64,000 bases of DNA from an uncultured Paracoccaceae bacterium. Lineage in GTDB: Bacteria > Pseudomonadota > Alphaproteobacteria > Rhodobacterales > Rhodobacteraceae. Each line of letters starts with the position of its first letter. The first letter of the stretch is position 1. Below are positions 34,409 to 46,502 of this stretch, piece after piece. The stretch lies in NCBI GenBank assembly GCA_947496535.1, contig CANMDE010000001.1:248001-312000 (forward strand). Reading direction: 5' to 3'. The notes under the pieces were generated by a model. That model made no database searches. It saw only the letters and a program-made list of their open reading frames with translations, and had not been told where the DNA came from. The position numbers were made by a program, and so were the translations under genes.

Positions 34409-37400
34409 ATGCAAAGTGGTGGTGATCTTCTGAACGCACGGGCCGGGGGGCTCCTTCAATACTTTACCCGCCACCGCACCGCGGCCAACCTGCTCCTTGT
34501 CCTGATGATCACAGGTGGCCTGTTCGCGTTTCCCAACATGCGCGCGCAGTTCTTCCCCGATGTGGTGGTCGATGATCTTGAGATTTCCGTCGATTGGGAC
34601 GGCGCGGGCGCAGAGGACGTAGATGCCGCCATCGTGCAGGTTCTGGAACCTGTCTTGCTGGGGGTAGAAGGGGTTGTCGCGTCCGAAGCACAATCGGTCG
34701 AGGGCAGGGCTGAAATCGAGCTTGAGTTCGAACCCGGCTACGACGTGGACCGCGCCGTTGAAGACGTGCAGCTGGCCATTGATAGCACAACGACCCTTCC
34801 GACCGATGCCGAAGACCCCGATGTGCGGCGCGGCGGTTGGTCCGACCGTGTAACGGATGTGGTTCTGACGGGCCCTGTCGGCGTGGATCAACTTGCACGT
34901 TTTGCTGATGAGATGTCCGCCAGATTGTTCGCCGAAGGCGTCACGCAAGTTTTCATTCAGGGCGTCGCAGCCCCTTCGACCATTGTTGAAGCGTCTTCGC
35001 TTTCGTTGATCAAACACGATGTCAGCATGGCCGATATTGCTGCAAAGATCACGGAAGAAGCCGCCGCCGATCCCGCAGGCGACGTATCAGGTAACGCCCG
35101 TGTCCGCACCGGGGTCGCCAAACGCAGCGCAGATCAGATTGCAGCCATCGTCCTGCGATCCGACGCGGATGGCTCCCAACTGACAATCGGCGATGTGGCC
35201 AGTGTCCGTGTAGAAGGCACCGACCGGGAACGGGCCTATTTTGTTGGCGACACGCCCGCCATCAAGCTGGTCGTGATGCGCTCGGCGTCCGGTGACGCCA
35301 TCGGCATGCAGGAATCCGTCGAACAGGTTGCGGCTGAACTGGGTGCATCGTTGCCAACGGGCGTATCGATTGCGCTGACAAACGCGCGCGCCGAGGCGAT
35401 CACCGGACGCCTCGATATCCTGATGGAAAACGGGCTGACCGGCCTTGCCTTAGTTGTCGTACTTCTTTTCCTGTTTCTCAACGCACGCACCGCGTTTTGG
35501 GTCGCGGCAGGTATTCCCGTGGCGATGCTCGCGGCGATTGGCCTGATGTATGTGGGTGGGCTGACCATCAACATGATTTCGCTTTTCGCGTTGATCATCA
35601 CGCTCGGGATCGTCGTGGATGACGCCATTGTGGTGGGTGAACACGCAGATTTCCGGGTCCGACAACTCGGTGAGGACCCAACCGTCGCCGCCGAAAATGC
35701 GGCCAAGCGCATGTTCAGCCCGGTATTTTCGGCCACGACTACAACGATCATCGCCTTTTTCGGGCTCGTGGTGATCGGTGGCCGTTTTGGGGATCTGATT
35801 ATTGATATCCCCTTCACGGTGATCGCGGTCCTGGCAGCCAGCCTCATCGAATGCTTCCTGATACTGCCTAATCACATGAGCCACGCCATAGCGCACTCGG
35901 CCAAGGAACACTGGTATGATTGGCCATCGCGTCAGGTCAACAAGGGCTTTGATTGGTTTAGGGACAAAGGGTTCCGGCCTTTTATGGGCTTCGTCATCTG
36001 GGCGCGCTACCCGGTCTTCGCCTTCGCACTGTTGGCGTTGGCATCGCAGGTGGCTTTGTTCATTCGCGGGGATGTCAGCTGGCGGTTCTTTAACGCGCCA
36101 GAGCAGGCGCAGATCACAGGCAACTTCGCGATGCTGCCTGCTGCGACGCGTGAAGACACGATGGAAATGATGCGCGAAATGCAACGCGCGACCCAAGCCC
36201 TTGGCGCGGAATACGAAGAACGGCACGGAACCAACCCACTGAAATTCGTTGTTGCCGAAATCGGCGGAAACTCTGGCCGTGCCATCGCCGGATCGGACAC
36301 TAAGGACACCGATCAGTTAGGGGCCATCTCAATCGAAATGATTGATGCCGACAGCCGCCCTTATTCCAGCTTTGCTTTCGTGTCCGAGCTTCAAGAAAAC
36401 GTGCGCCAGCATCCTATGGCCGAAACCGTCAGCTTCCGCAGCTGGGGACGTGGCCCATCTGATGAAGGTCTGGAGATCCAGTTCTTCGGGGCGGATAGCG
36501 AAACGCTGAAAGGAGCCGCAGAAGCCCTGAAATTTGCACTCTCTCAATTTGGCGAGATTTCGGGTCTCGAAGACACGCTGTCATATGACAAGGAAGAATT
36601 GATCCTTGAGCTGACACCGCAAGGCGACGCACTCGGCTTCAGCATTGATGGGATCGGGACAATTCTGCGCCAACGGCTCGGCGGGATTGAGGCGGCGACC
36701 TATCCTGACGGCACCCGCTCTGCCAGCATCCGCGTGGAATTGCCCGAGGATGAGCTAACAGCCGACTTCCTTGATCGGACCCAGATGCGGACCGATGACG
36801 GCGAATATGTTCCCTTGGCCGATATCGTCACTGTGCAAAGCCGCACGGGGTTCTCCACCGTCCGACGCGAAAACGGGATTCAGCTGATTTCGGTTATCGG
36901 TGATCTTGACGACGAAGATGCGGACCGGGCCGCTGAAATACAAACCATCATAAACGAGACGATCCTGCCGGAGATCGAACGCAACTTCGGCGTCAGTTCA
37001 GCATTGTCGGGGATGAGCGAGCAGGAGCAGCAGTTCCTGGCCGACGCGCGAACCGGCCTGATTTTGGTGCTTCTGGGGATTTACCTCACGCTGTCATGGA
37101 TTTTCAGCAGTTGGACGCGCCCTGTGGTGGTGATGTCGATTGTACCCTTTGCCTTGGTAGGCACGATCTATGGTCACTACGTCTGGGACATCCCGATGAG
37201 CATGTTTACCGTCGTCGGTCTGATCGGCATGGTCGGGATCATTATCAATGACAGCATCGTTCTGGTCACGACCATTGATGAATACGCCAAGGATAGGGGG
37301 CTGGTCCCTGCAATTATCGATGGCACCGCCGATCGTCTACGACCCGTTCTTTTGACGACGCTAACCACTGTGTTGGGTTTGACACCACTGCTTTACGAAG

Positions 37401-37804
37401 GGTCTAATCAGGCGGAATTTCTGAAACCAACAGTGGTGACGCTGGTGTTCGGGCTTGGCTTTGGCATGTTTCTGGTCCTGCTCATCGTGCCGTCGTTGAT
37501 GGCCATGCAGATGGATTTCCACCGCCATATCCAAGCCGCCAAGCGGGCGCTGCGTGCGCCACGCTGGGCCATGTTCGCGCCAGCTGCCATCGGCGCAGGT
37601 GGGGCTGTGGCACTCTTTGCGGCAATTGTCGCGCCAATTCTGCTGAACGGATCACCTTGGTCCGTAGCGGCAGAGGTTTTGCCAGCATTGAACGCAGGCC
37701 TTGGGGCAGCGTTTCTGTGGTATCTGGCATGTGTTGGGGCGCTGCTTTGCCTAATTTATGCGGTCGCGTTGGCAGCAGCAGTTTTCAAAAGCCGGGCGAC
37801 TTGA
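34409..37804 (+). CDS. RND-family efflux permease (AcrB/HAE1-like)
   Basis: A 1131-residue pump. One membrane segment near residue 30, two large periplasmic loops, and two groups of six membrane segments (about 335-480 and 880-1010) follow the RND plan. Typical motifs are the SLFALIITLGIVVDDAIVVG segment of TM4 with its aspartate pair and GLIGMVGIIINDSIVLVTT in the second half. The C-terminus has two additional hydrophobic segments (about 1060-1125), making it longer than usual AcrB by about 80 residues. It overlaps nothing but starts 3 bp after the adaptor stop. The substrate is unknown. Confidence 0.93.
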   Translation: MQSGGDLLNARAGGLLQYFTRHRTAANLLLVLMITGGLFAFPNMRAQFFPDVVVDDLEISVDWDGAGAEDVDAAIVQVLEPVLLGVEGVVASEAQSVEGRAEIELEFEPGYDVDRAVEDVQLAIDSTTTLPTDAEDPDVRRGGWSDRVTDVVLTGPVGVDQLARFADEMSARLFAEGVTQVFIQGVAAPSTIVEASSLSLIKHDVSMADIAAKITEEAAADPAGDVSGNARVRTGVAKRSADQIAAIVLRSDADGSQLTIGDVASVRVEGTDRERAYFVGDTPAIKLVVMRSASGDAIGMQESVEQVAAELGASLPTGVSIALTNARAEAITGRLDILMENGLTGLALVVVLLFLFLNARTAFWVAAGIPVAMLAAIGLMYVGGLTINMISLFALIITLGIVVDDAIVVGEHADFRVRQLGEDPTVAAENAAKRMFSPVFSATTTTIIAFFGLVVIGGRFGDLIIDIPFTVIAVLAASLIECFLILPNHMSHAIAHSAKEHWYDWPSRQVNKGFDWFRDKGFRPFMGFVIWARYPVFAFALLALASQVALFIRGDVSWRFFNAPEQAQITGNFAMLPAATREDTMEMMREMQRATQALGAEYEERHGTNPLKFVVAEIGGNSGRAIAGSDTKDTDQLGAISIEMIDADSRPYSSFAFVSELQENVRQHPMAETVSFRSWGRGPSDEGLEIQFFGADSETLKGAAEALKFALSQFGEISGLEDTLSYDKEELILELTPQGDALGFSIDGIGTILRQRLGGIEAATYPDGTRSASIRVELPEDELTADFLDRTQMRTDDGEYVPLADIVTVQSRTGFSTVRRENGIQLISVIGDLDDEDADRAAEIQTIINETILPEIERNFGVSSALSGMSEQEQQFLADARTGLILVLLGIYLTLSWIFSSWTRPVVVMSIVPFALVGTIYGHYVWDIPMSMFTVVGLIGMVGIIINDSIVLVTTIDEYAKDRGLVPAIIDGTADRLRPVLLTTLTTVLGLTPLLYEGSNQAEFLKPTVVTLVFGLGFGMFLVLLIVPSLMAMQMDFHRHIQAAKRALRAPRWAMFAPAAIGAGGAVALFAAIVAPILLNGSPWSVAAEVLPALNAGLGAAFLWYLACVGALLCLIYAVALAAAVFKSRAT

Positions 37805-37952
37805 TGGGCTGATGCGTTTGATTGGATCTATTGAAATACTCAATCCATAAATTGTATCTAACTGAAGTTACGTTACGAAGCCCCTGGTAAGACGTTAAAA
37901 ACAAAACCATTTTAAATGAATACTAAGCAGTCGGAACTTATAGCAGGCACTC
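37805..37952. other. Intergenic gap after RND permease
   Basis: A 148-bp AT-rich stretch with no gene, clear terminator or known motif. It presumably carries the promoter of the next membrane protein. Confidence 0.3.
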
Positions 37953-38609
37953 ATGCAAATTAAACTAGTCACCCGAATGATAGGCGCTTCCTTGGCTTGG
38001 GCAGCATTAATCACAAAGTTTAACCTGGTCGTGACAAGCGCTGATCACGCCACTGTTGCTGCCGCCGTGATTCACTACTTTGGATTTTTCACACATCTCA
38101 CGAATATTCTCGTGGCCTTGGCGTTTACCGCATCCATTTTAAGGCCAAATAATTCATTTCGCCGGTTTTTTGAAAGACCAGCCGTGCGTGGAGCCATCGC
38201 CCTTTACATCCTTGTTGTCGCTGTCGTTTATGAAGTCCTGCTTGCCCATCAATCTAATCATCAAGGAGTGGCGGCGCTTACAAGTGGTCTGCTTCACATC
38301 GTAATTCCTGCGCTTTATCTGCTCGATTGGGTTTTGTTTGCTCGCAAAAAACCGATGCGCTACACGGATATACCGTATTGGTTGATTTACCCGTTTTTGT
38401 ACGCAATTCTTTCCATCGCCAAAGGAATGGTTTTGGGTACGTACCCTTATTCATTCCTTGATGCCGGAGAACTCGGGTTTGCGGCACTGGGAATTAACAT
38501 CTTGGGATTTGTGGTGCTATTTGCGGGCGGTGCGGCCTTTTTCATCCTCTTGGGGAGGCTTTTACCTCACACGATCCAGCAAAACTTAACAGAAGCCGAT
38601 GGTCGTTGA
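37953..38609 (+). CDS. Pr6Pr-family (FAR-17a/AIG1-like) membrane protein
   Basis: The 218-residue protein has about six membrane segments and the family-like stretches YFGFFTHLTNILVALAFTAS (about 47-66), VYEVLLAHQSNHQG, and YPFLYAILSIAKGMVLGTYP YSF. Members are six-helix membrane proteins; some eukaryotic relatives hydrolyse hydroxy-fatty-acid esters with conserved Thr and His, but the bacterial role is not known. Codon use here looks more AT-rich than in adjacent genes (many AAT, TTT, ATT and TTG codons), suggesting a later arrival. No operon partner. Confidence 0.7.
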   Translation: MQIKLVTRMIGASLAWAALITKFNLVVTSADHATVAAAVIHYFGFFTHLTNILVALAFTASILRPNNSFRRFFERPAVRGAIALYILVVAVVYEVLLAHQSNHQGVAALTSGLLHIVIPALYLLDWVLFARKKPMRYTDIPYWLIYPFLYAILSIAKGMVLGTYPYSFLDAGELGFAALGINILGFVVLFAGGAAFFILLGRLLPHTIQQNLTEADGR

Positions 38610-38625
38610 ACGGACGATTTTCTGA

Positions 38626-38778
38626 ACCGATAGCCCTAAAGCGTTCTCAGACAACCGGATCATCACCGCCCCGGGTACAGCACCTGTAAGCTTCACCGCC
38701 GCTGTTTTCGAAAACAGCGGCGTGGACAAAGCTTCGGTGGCACAGTTGCGAAAAATGATGGCAGCGGAACACGCCTGA
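38626..38778 (+). pseudogene. C-terminal remnant of a probable DJ-1/PfpI-family protein
   Basis: An open stretch of 50 codons lies between an in-frame TGA (38623-38625) and a stop at 38776-38778. It reads TDSPKAFSDNRIITAPGTAP and then VSFTAAVFENSGVDKASVAQ LRKMMAAEHA. The DNRIITAPGTAPVSF pattern resembles the last strand and helix of DJ-1/PfpI (class I amidotransferase-like) proteins. There is no start codon with a ribosome site and no upstream domain, so this looks like the tail of a gene whose front has been lost. The assignment is by eye and tentative. Confidence 0.5.
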
Positions 38779-38830
38779 CCCAAAAATTGCCTTGATCCAA
38801 ATGACGGCTGCGCCGACGAGATTATTGCGT

Positions 38831-38889
38831 GGGGGTGCTACCCCCGTCGCCTGCGGCGACTCCCCCGAGGTATTTTTGAACAAAAGAAG
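38831..38889. repeat. Extragenic GC-rich palindromic element (Rhodobacterales type)
   Basis: GGGGGTGCTACCCCC (38831-38845), then GTCGCCTGCGGCGAC (38846-38860), then TCCCCCGAGG followed by TATTTTTGAACAAAAGAAGA. Two hairpins in a row lead into a T-rich tract and the sequence TTTTTGAACAAAAGAAG. Very similar elements are scattered after genes in roseobacters; this is my recollection of the group. It may act as the terminator for the decayed gene or for the minus-strand hydroxylase gene that ends at 38901. Confidence 0.65.
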
Positions 38890-38900
38890 ACAGGACGAAG

Positions 38901-40112
38901 TCAGCCCCGCATCAGCTTTGGTAAATCCCCGGTCAAACCGGCCGCTTCCCGAATGAACCCGCGTCGCAGTCCGGGGGTAGCGTTGACAAGCCCCATGCCA
39001 ACGTCACGTGCAACACGAAGCAGCGGGTTGTCGTTGGAAAAGAGCCTGTTGAACGTGTCCGTCGCTATCGCCAGCGTCGTCGTGTCAAACCGCCGCCACT
39101 GCTGATAACGCCGCAAGACTGCGGCGGTGCCGATGTCTTCGCCCCGCCCATGGGCTTCTGAAAGAACCTCTGCCAATGCGCCTACATCCCGCAGACCAGC
39201 GTTCAACCCTTGCCCTGCTATCGGGTGGACCCCGTGTGCGGCATCCCCGATCAACGCAACCCGGTTGGCGATAAAGCTGTTGGCGAGTGTCAGCCCCAAC
39301 GGATATGTAAACCGCGCGCCGGTCAGGCTGATCTCGCCCAGAAAGCTGCCAAAGGCGGGGCGCAAGGCATCCAGAAAATCGGTATCGTTCATGGCGGTCA
39401 GTTCTGCGGCGCGGGCGTCCGTTTCGCTCCACACGATGGAACAGCGATTGCCCGTCAGCGGCAGGATCGCCAGCGGCCCACCGGGCATGAAAAACTGATG
39501 CGCGATGCCGCCATGGGGCTTTTCATGTGCAACGGCACAGACCACCGCGGTCTGCCCATACCCCCAGCCAGTGCGCTCGATCCCGGCACGCGCAGCCGTG
39601 CCGCTTTGCCGCCCGTCCGAGCCGACAAGCAAAGCGCCCGAAACGACTTTGCCGGAGGCCAAAGTCACGCTGACCCGGCCATCATCAACCGCTTGATCCA
39701 AAACGGTTTCGCCCGCCAGATGGATGATCCGTTTATCCACCTTCATTGCATCCAGAAACGCCCGGCGTAGATGCCCATCCTCGACCATGTAGCCCATCGG
39801 ACCTTCCTCGATCTCGGCATGATCGAAATGCATCATCCACGGGCTTGGTCCTTCGCCCGCACGCCCATCGGTGACTTTGATTTCCAGCATCGGTTGGGCG
39901 TCATCCGCGATGACTTCCCAAATTCCGATCCCGTTCAGTAACCGGGTTGAGGCGAGGGCGAGGGCATAGCTCCGTCCGTCAAAACCCACCTTTTTGCGCT
40001 TATCCACCGGCAACTGATCGATAATCGTCACCGTGAATCCAGCCTGCGCCGCTGCCAGTGCCAATGCAGGCCCATTCAGCCCGCCGCCAACGATGATGAT
40101 GTCGCTATCCAT
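38901..40112 (-). CDS. UbiH/UbiF/COQ6-type FAD-dependent hydroxylase
   Basis: A 403-residue flavoprotein from the ATG at 40112 (MDSDIIIVGGGLNGPALALA); the frame is open to 40235 but that part overlaps the divergent amidase start and is not family-like. The FAD motifs are GGGLNGPALALAAAQAGF at the N-terminus, VGSDGRQSGTAARAGIERTG in the middle and LIGDAAHGVHPIAGQGLNAG near residue 275-295. It would hydroxylate the ubiquinone ring, but which carbon cannot be told. It is divergent from the amidase, with starts 78 bp apart. Confidence 0.9.
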   Translation of the reverse strand: MDSDIIIVGGGLNGPALALAAAQAGFTVTIIDQLPVDKRKKVGFDGRSYALALASTRLLNGIGIWEVIADDAQPMLEIKVTDGRAGEGPSPWMMHFDHAEIEEGPMGYMVEDGHLRRAFLDAMKVDKRIIHLAGETVLDQAVDDGRVSVTLASGKVVSGALLVGSDGRQSGTAARAGIERTGWGYGQTAVVCAVAHEKPHGGIAHQFFMPGGPLAILPLTGNRCSIVWSETDARAAELTAMNDTDFLDALRPAFGSFLGEISLTGARFTYPLGLTLANSFIANRVALIGDAAHGVHPIAGQGLNAGLRDVGALAEVLSEAHGRGEDIGTAAVLRRYQQWRRFDTTTLAIATDTFNRLFSNDNPLLRVARDVGMGLVNATPGLRRGFIREAAGLTGDLPKLMRG

Positions 40113-40189
40113 GCCCTGCAATATGCGCGTCCAAGCAGGATTGTCCATGTGCCGCTTGGCCGCTACCGTCCACCCAAACGGAGAGTGAC

Positions 40190-41518
40190 ATGCAAGACTG
40201 GCGATGGATGAGCGCGGCGGACCTTGGGCGGGCAATCGGGGCGGATGAGATCGACCCCATCGCGCTTACCGAAACCTACCTCCAAGCCATCGACGGCCAC
40301 GAACACCGCGACCGCATTTACGCGCGCGTCACGCCGGCCCGCGCGCGGGCCGAAGCAGAAGCTGCGTCAAAACGGGCCAAGACAGGCTTCCGGCGCGGTC
40401 CGCTTGATGGCGTACCGGTCTCGTGGAAAGACCTGTTCGATACCGCAGGGATTGCGACTGAGGCCGGGACTGCCCTGATGGCAGGTCGCATCCCGGATCG
40501 CGACGCAAAGGTCCTGGAAACGGCAACAGCCGCCGGGTTGGTCTGCCTGGGCAAAACGCATATGTCGGAAATCGCCTTTTCCGGTCTGGGTCTGAACCCA
40601 ATCACTGCCACGCCGCCTTGCAAGAACGATCCGGATGCCGTCCCGGGTGGATCATCTTCCGGTGCAGGGGCGTCAGTTGCGTTCGGACTTGCTGCCGCTG
40701 CCATCGGTTCGGATACCGGCGGGTCGGTTCGTATCCCGTCGGCCTGGAACGACCTTGTGGGCCTGAAAACCAGCCACGGACGGCTGTCGCTGGAACGGGT
40801 CGTGCCGCTTTGCCTAACCTTCGATACGGTTGGCCCGCTCTGCCGGACGGTTGAGGATGCGGCCCTCCTGCTTGCTGCGCTGGAAGGCAGCAAGTCGACA
40901 GACTTGAAAGGCAACTCCCTCGAAGGTGCGCGCCTCATGGTCCTCGACACTATCGCGATGGACGACCTTCGAGATGCCCCCAGTGCTGCGTTCCAAAGCG
41001 CCACAGAGCGGTTGCAAAATGCAGGTGCAACCATCGAACACCGCTACTTCTCCCAGCTCTTCGATGCATTTCGTGTCGCGGGAGACCTCTACGCTGCCGA
41101 CAGCTACGGCTGGTGGCGCGATCTGGTCGAGGCGCACCCGGAAAAGATGTTCCCTCAAATTCTTGAACGCGTGCGCGGGGGGCAGAACGTCAGTGGACCA
41201 GACTACACAGCGGGCTGGAACCTACTCCGCGACATCCGCAACCAATACGCGGCCGAGACAGCCGAATTCGACGCGGTCATCATGCCCACCGCCCCGATCC
41301 TGCCACCCAGCGCAGAAAGATTGCTGGCGGATGACGACTATTACAAAACGGAGAACCTGCTGGCCCTACGCAACACACGAGTGGCGAACATGATGGATGT
41401 CTGCTCGATGACGCTGCCAACAGGTGTGCCGTCCTGCGGGGTGATGTTCAACGGGCGAAATGGTGGAGAGGCGGAGTTGCTGCGTCTATGTGCAGCGGCG
41501 GAAGATGCGCTGACGTAA
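40190..41518 (+). CDS. Amidase signature family enzyme
   Basis: A 442-residue amidase. The Ser-Ser-Lys catalytic set is visible: Lys in VSWKDLFDTAG (about residue 84), and the Ser-rich loop GGSSSGAGASVAFGLAAAAI with DTGGSVRIPSAW following (about 155-190). The C-terminal half has PTAPILPPSAERL and the CSMTLPTGVPSCGVMF closing segment. It hydrolyses amides; the substrate is unknown. The C-terminus does not match GatA well. GGAG stands before the start. It is divergent to the UbiH-like gene. Confidence 0.92.
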   Translation: MQDWRWMSAADLGRAIGADEIDPIALTETYLQAIDGHEHRDRIYARVTPARARAEAEAASKRAKTGFRRGPLDGVPVSWKDLFDTAGIATEAGTALMAGRIPDRDAKVLETATAAGLVCLGKTHMSEIAFSGLGLNPITATPPCKNDPDAVPGGSSSGAGASVAFGLAAAAIGSDTGGSVRIPSAWNDLVGLKTSHGRLSLERVVPLCLTFDTVGPLCRTVEDAALLLAALEGSKSTDLKGNSLEGARLMVLDTIAMDDLRDAPSAAFQSATERLQNAGATIEHRYFSQLFDAFRVAGDLYAADSYGWWRDLVEAHPEKMFPQILERVRGGQNVSGPDYTAGWNLLRDIRNQYAAETAEFDAVIMPTAPILPPSAERLLADDDYYKTENLLALRNTRVANMMDVCSMTLPTGVPSCGVMFNGRNGGEAELLRLCAAAEDALT

Positions 41519-41549
41519 AGTCATCGCATCTCCAGCGAATTACTTTGAT

Positions 41550-41927
41550 CTATGCCGCAACGCAGTCGTATCGCGCTGCAAGCGTTGTGCCTGTCGTACC
41601 ATCGGGTCGTGGGCGTGTTGAGGTTTCCATTTGCTTTACAACACTTGCCTGACCCGTCAATCGCGACGAACCCAGACCAGCACAGTAGTTGGCAACACGG
41701 CGCACAACTTCAGCTTGGCCGACCTCATCTTGGAAATGGGTAATCAAAAGGGTGTCATATAACCCACCGGATTCCAGTGGAAAAACAAGATACAAACCTT
41801 GGCGGTCTGCGGGATCTGGGAATATCTTCGCAATCAGATTTGCTCGCCCTTCCGCTGCCGCCTCTGGATTGGGTGTGCATGCAACAAGCGCTATCATTAA
41901 GCCCATCATGACCAAAATTTTATTCAT
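41550..41927 (-). CDS. Small predicted lipoprotein of unknown function
   Basis: A 125-residue protein from the ATG at 41927 (MNKILVMMGLMIALVACTPN); the frame continues upstream to 41987 but without a signal peptide. The lipobox VAC places the lipid-anchored cysteine at residue 17. The mature part (PEAAAEGRANLIAKIFPDPA and LGSSRLTGQASVVKQMETST) has no recognised domain. It stands alone, 31 bp after the end of the convergent amidase gene. Confidence 0.7.
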   Translation of the reverse strand: MNKILVMMGLMIALVACTPNPEAAAEGRANLIAKIFPDPADRQGLYLVFPLESGGLYDTLLITHFQDEVGQAEVVRRVANYCAGLGSSRLTGQASVVKQMETSTRPRPDGTTGTTLAARYDCVAA

Positions 41928-42179
41928 GTATTTTCCCGTTGATAATTTGCTGAGGTGGCCCTGAGTGTTTGGTTGATACGTACACATTCACATCGTGTTT
42001 GTGACTGAGTGAATCGATATAGTTGAATTACCCTTAAGACTGCAACTTTAAAGATTAAGTCCAAACGACCAAAACGCAACAAAATCACCCCTATCTCCCC
42101 GTTCTTCTGGACACGACACCACCCCTCGGGCTAGTTTGCTCCCAAACGGGGCGGAATGATCCCGTAAGTTGAGGCAGTT
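41928..42179. other. Divergent gap between lipoprotein and aminotransferase
   Basis: A 252-bp region, AT-rich at 41930-42060. It must contain promoters for both divergent genes. I see no recognised operator, RNA gene or repeat. Confidence 0.3.
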
Positions 42180-43358
42180 ATGGTATTCCCCGAGCGGTTT
42201 TCGAACCTCCCGGTTGCGACGTGGCCACGTTTGCGTGCGTTATTAGACGCGCCAACACAGGCGTCGGACGTGATCAATATGACGATTGGCGAACCCCGCC
42301 ATGCGTTTCCTGCTTTCGTGGGCGATATTCTTGCGGCCAACCTCAAGGGTTTCAATAGCTATCCGAGCAATGATGGGCAGGACGACCTTCTGACTGCCAT
42401 GGGTGGGTTCCTCAAGCGTCGCTATGGTCTTGACGTGCCAAACGCGCAGATCATCGCACTCAACGGCACGCGTGAGGGGCTTTACAACGCCGCCATGGCG
42501 CTATCGCCTGAAACCAAGAACGGCCAGAAGCCTGCGATCCTGTCGCCTAATCCATTCTACCCGGTCTACGGCGTTGCCGCGCTTTCGGTGGCCGCAGACC
42601 CAATCTACGTCCCCGCAACGGAAAGCTCCGGCCACCTTCCGGATCTTGATGCGATATCGTCGGATGTGTTGGACCGCACGACCATCGCCTACATCTGTTC
42701 GCCCACCAATCCGCAGGGGGCTGTGGCGGATGAGGCCTACTGGCGCAAGGTGATCACCCTCGCCGAGACCCACGATTTCCAGGTATTCTCGGACGAATGC
42801 TATTCCGAGATTTACCGCGAAAGCCCACCGCCCGGCGCTTTGCAAGTGGCCAAGGATATGGGGGCGGACCCGGAGCGTGTCGTGATCTTCCAGTCGCTGT
42901 CCAAACGCTCCAACCTGCCCGGCCTGCGTTGCGGTTTCGCTGCCGGCGGCCCCAAATCCATTGCACGGATAAAGCAACTTCGGGCCTTTGCTGGCACCCC
43001 GCTACCCGGTCCGCTGCAGGATGTAGCCACCAAGGTTTGGGATGACGAAGCCCATGTTGAGGAAAACCGAAACCTGTACCGGCAGAAGTACCAAATCGCT
43101 GACCAGATTTTCGCGGACGTCCCCGGCTATCAATCACCCGAAGCCGGGTTTTTCCTCTGGCTCCCGGTCGATGACAGCGAGAAAGCCGCGTTGAAGCTCT
43201 GGCAGGAAACGGGCGTCAAAACGCTGCCCGGCGCTTACATCAGTAAAGACGTGGACGGGGAAAACCCCGGCAAGAATTACATCCGGGTCGCCATGGTGGC
43301 CCCAACACAAGAAATGCAGCGCGGTCTCACCCTGATCCGCGACTGTCTGTACGGTTAA
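42180..43358 (+). CDS. PLP-dependent class I/II aminotransferase, possibly succinyldiaminopimelate transaminase
   Basis: A 392-residue fold-type I enzyme. The start [20 protein letters not shown] and the [14 protein letters not shown] stretch resemble DapC-type enzymes. [20 protein letters not shown] (about 168-187) includes the substrate-binding Asn-Pro, and the PLP lysine is in [17 protein letters not shown] (about 238-254). It would transfer an amino group in amino acid synthesis; a role in lysine/meso-diaminopimelate synthesis is inferred from similarity of the N-terminus to DapC and is not proved. ftsK starts 12 bp after its stop. Confidence 0.88.
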   Translation: MVFPERFSNLPVATWPRLRALLDAPTQASDVINMTIGEPRHAFPAFVGDILAANLKGFNSYPSNDGQDDLLTAMGGFLKRRYGLDVPNAQIIALNGTREGLYNAAMALSPETKNGQKPAILSPNPFYPVYGVAALSVAADPIYVPATESSGHLPDLDAISSDVLDRTTIAYICSPTNPQGAVADEAYWRKVITLAETHDFQVFSDECYSEIYRESPPPGALQVAKDMGADPERVVIFQSLSKRSNLPGLRCGFAAGGPKSIARIKQLRAFAGTPLPGPLQDVATKVWDDEAHVEENRNLYRQKYQIADQIFADVPGYQSPEAGFFLWLPVDDSEKAALKLWQETGVKTLPGAYISKDVDGENPGKNYIRVAMVAPTQEMQRGLTLIRDCLYG

Positions 43359-43369
43359 GGAACGACAAG

Positions 43370-46255
<2,886 letters not shown>

Positions 46256-46502
46256 GAATGTCTGAAAACCGCTTTGCTTGTGAGCACCGTCTCATAAACA
46301 ATAGTGACCAGTCACCACGTGGGTTGGCGACTGGTGATATGTTGTCGCGTCGAATGACTGAAGCGTGAACAGCCTGACGATATAAGAAAATCCGGTTCGT
46401 GGAGAGTCTGCTCCGCCAATGGCAGACTACGAATACATCAGTATTGGGTCGAACTGCCCTGGATGCGGCGGCACTGATCTAACCGCCGCCACCAGTTGCA
46501 AA
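46256..46502. other. Intergenic gap between convergent ftsK and TRAP binding protein gene
   Basis: A 247-bp region with two inverted repeats: ACCAGTC (46307-46313) / GACTGGT (46329-46335) and GCGGCGG (46465-46471) / CCGCCGC (46483-46489). Either could be a terminator stem for the gene on its side, although neither has a T-run. A short plus-strand frame from 46419 runs into the opposite-strand gene and is not supported. Confidence 0.4.

Noticed and set aside
38647..38883. Minus-strand frame of 78 codons
   Set aside because: It lies opposite the decayed PfpI-like fragment and through the palindrome, with no coding character.
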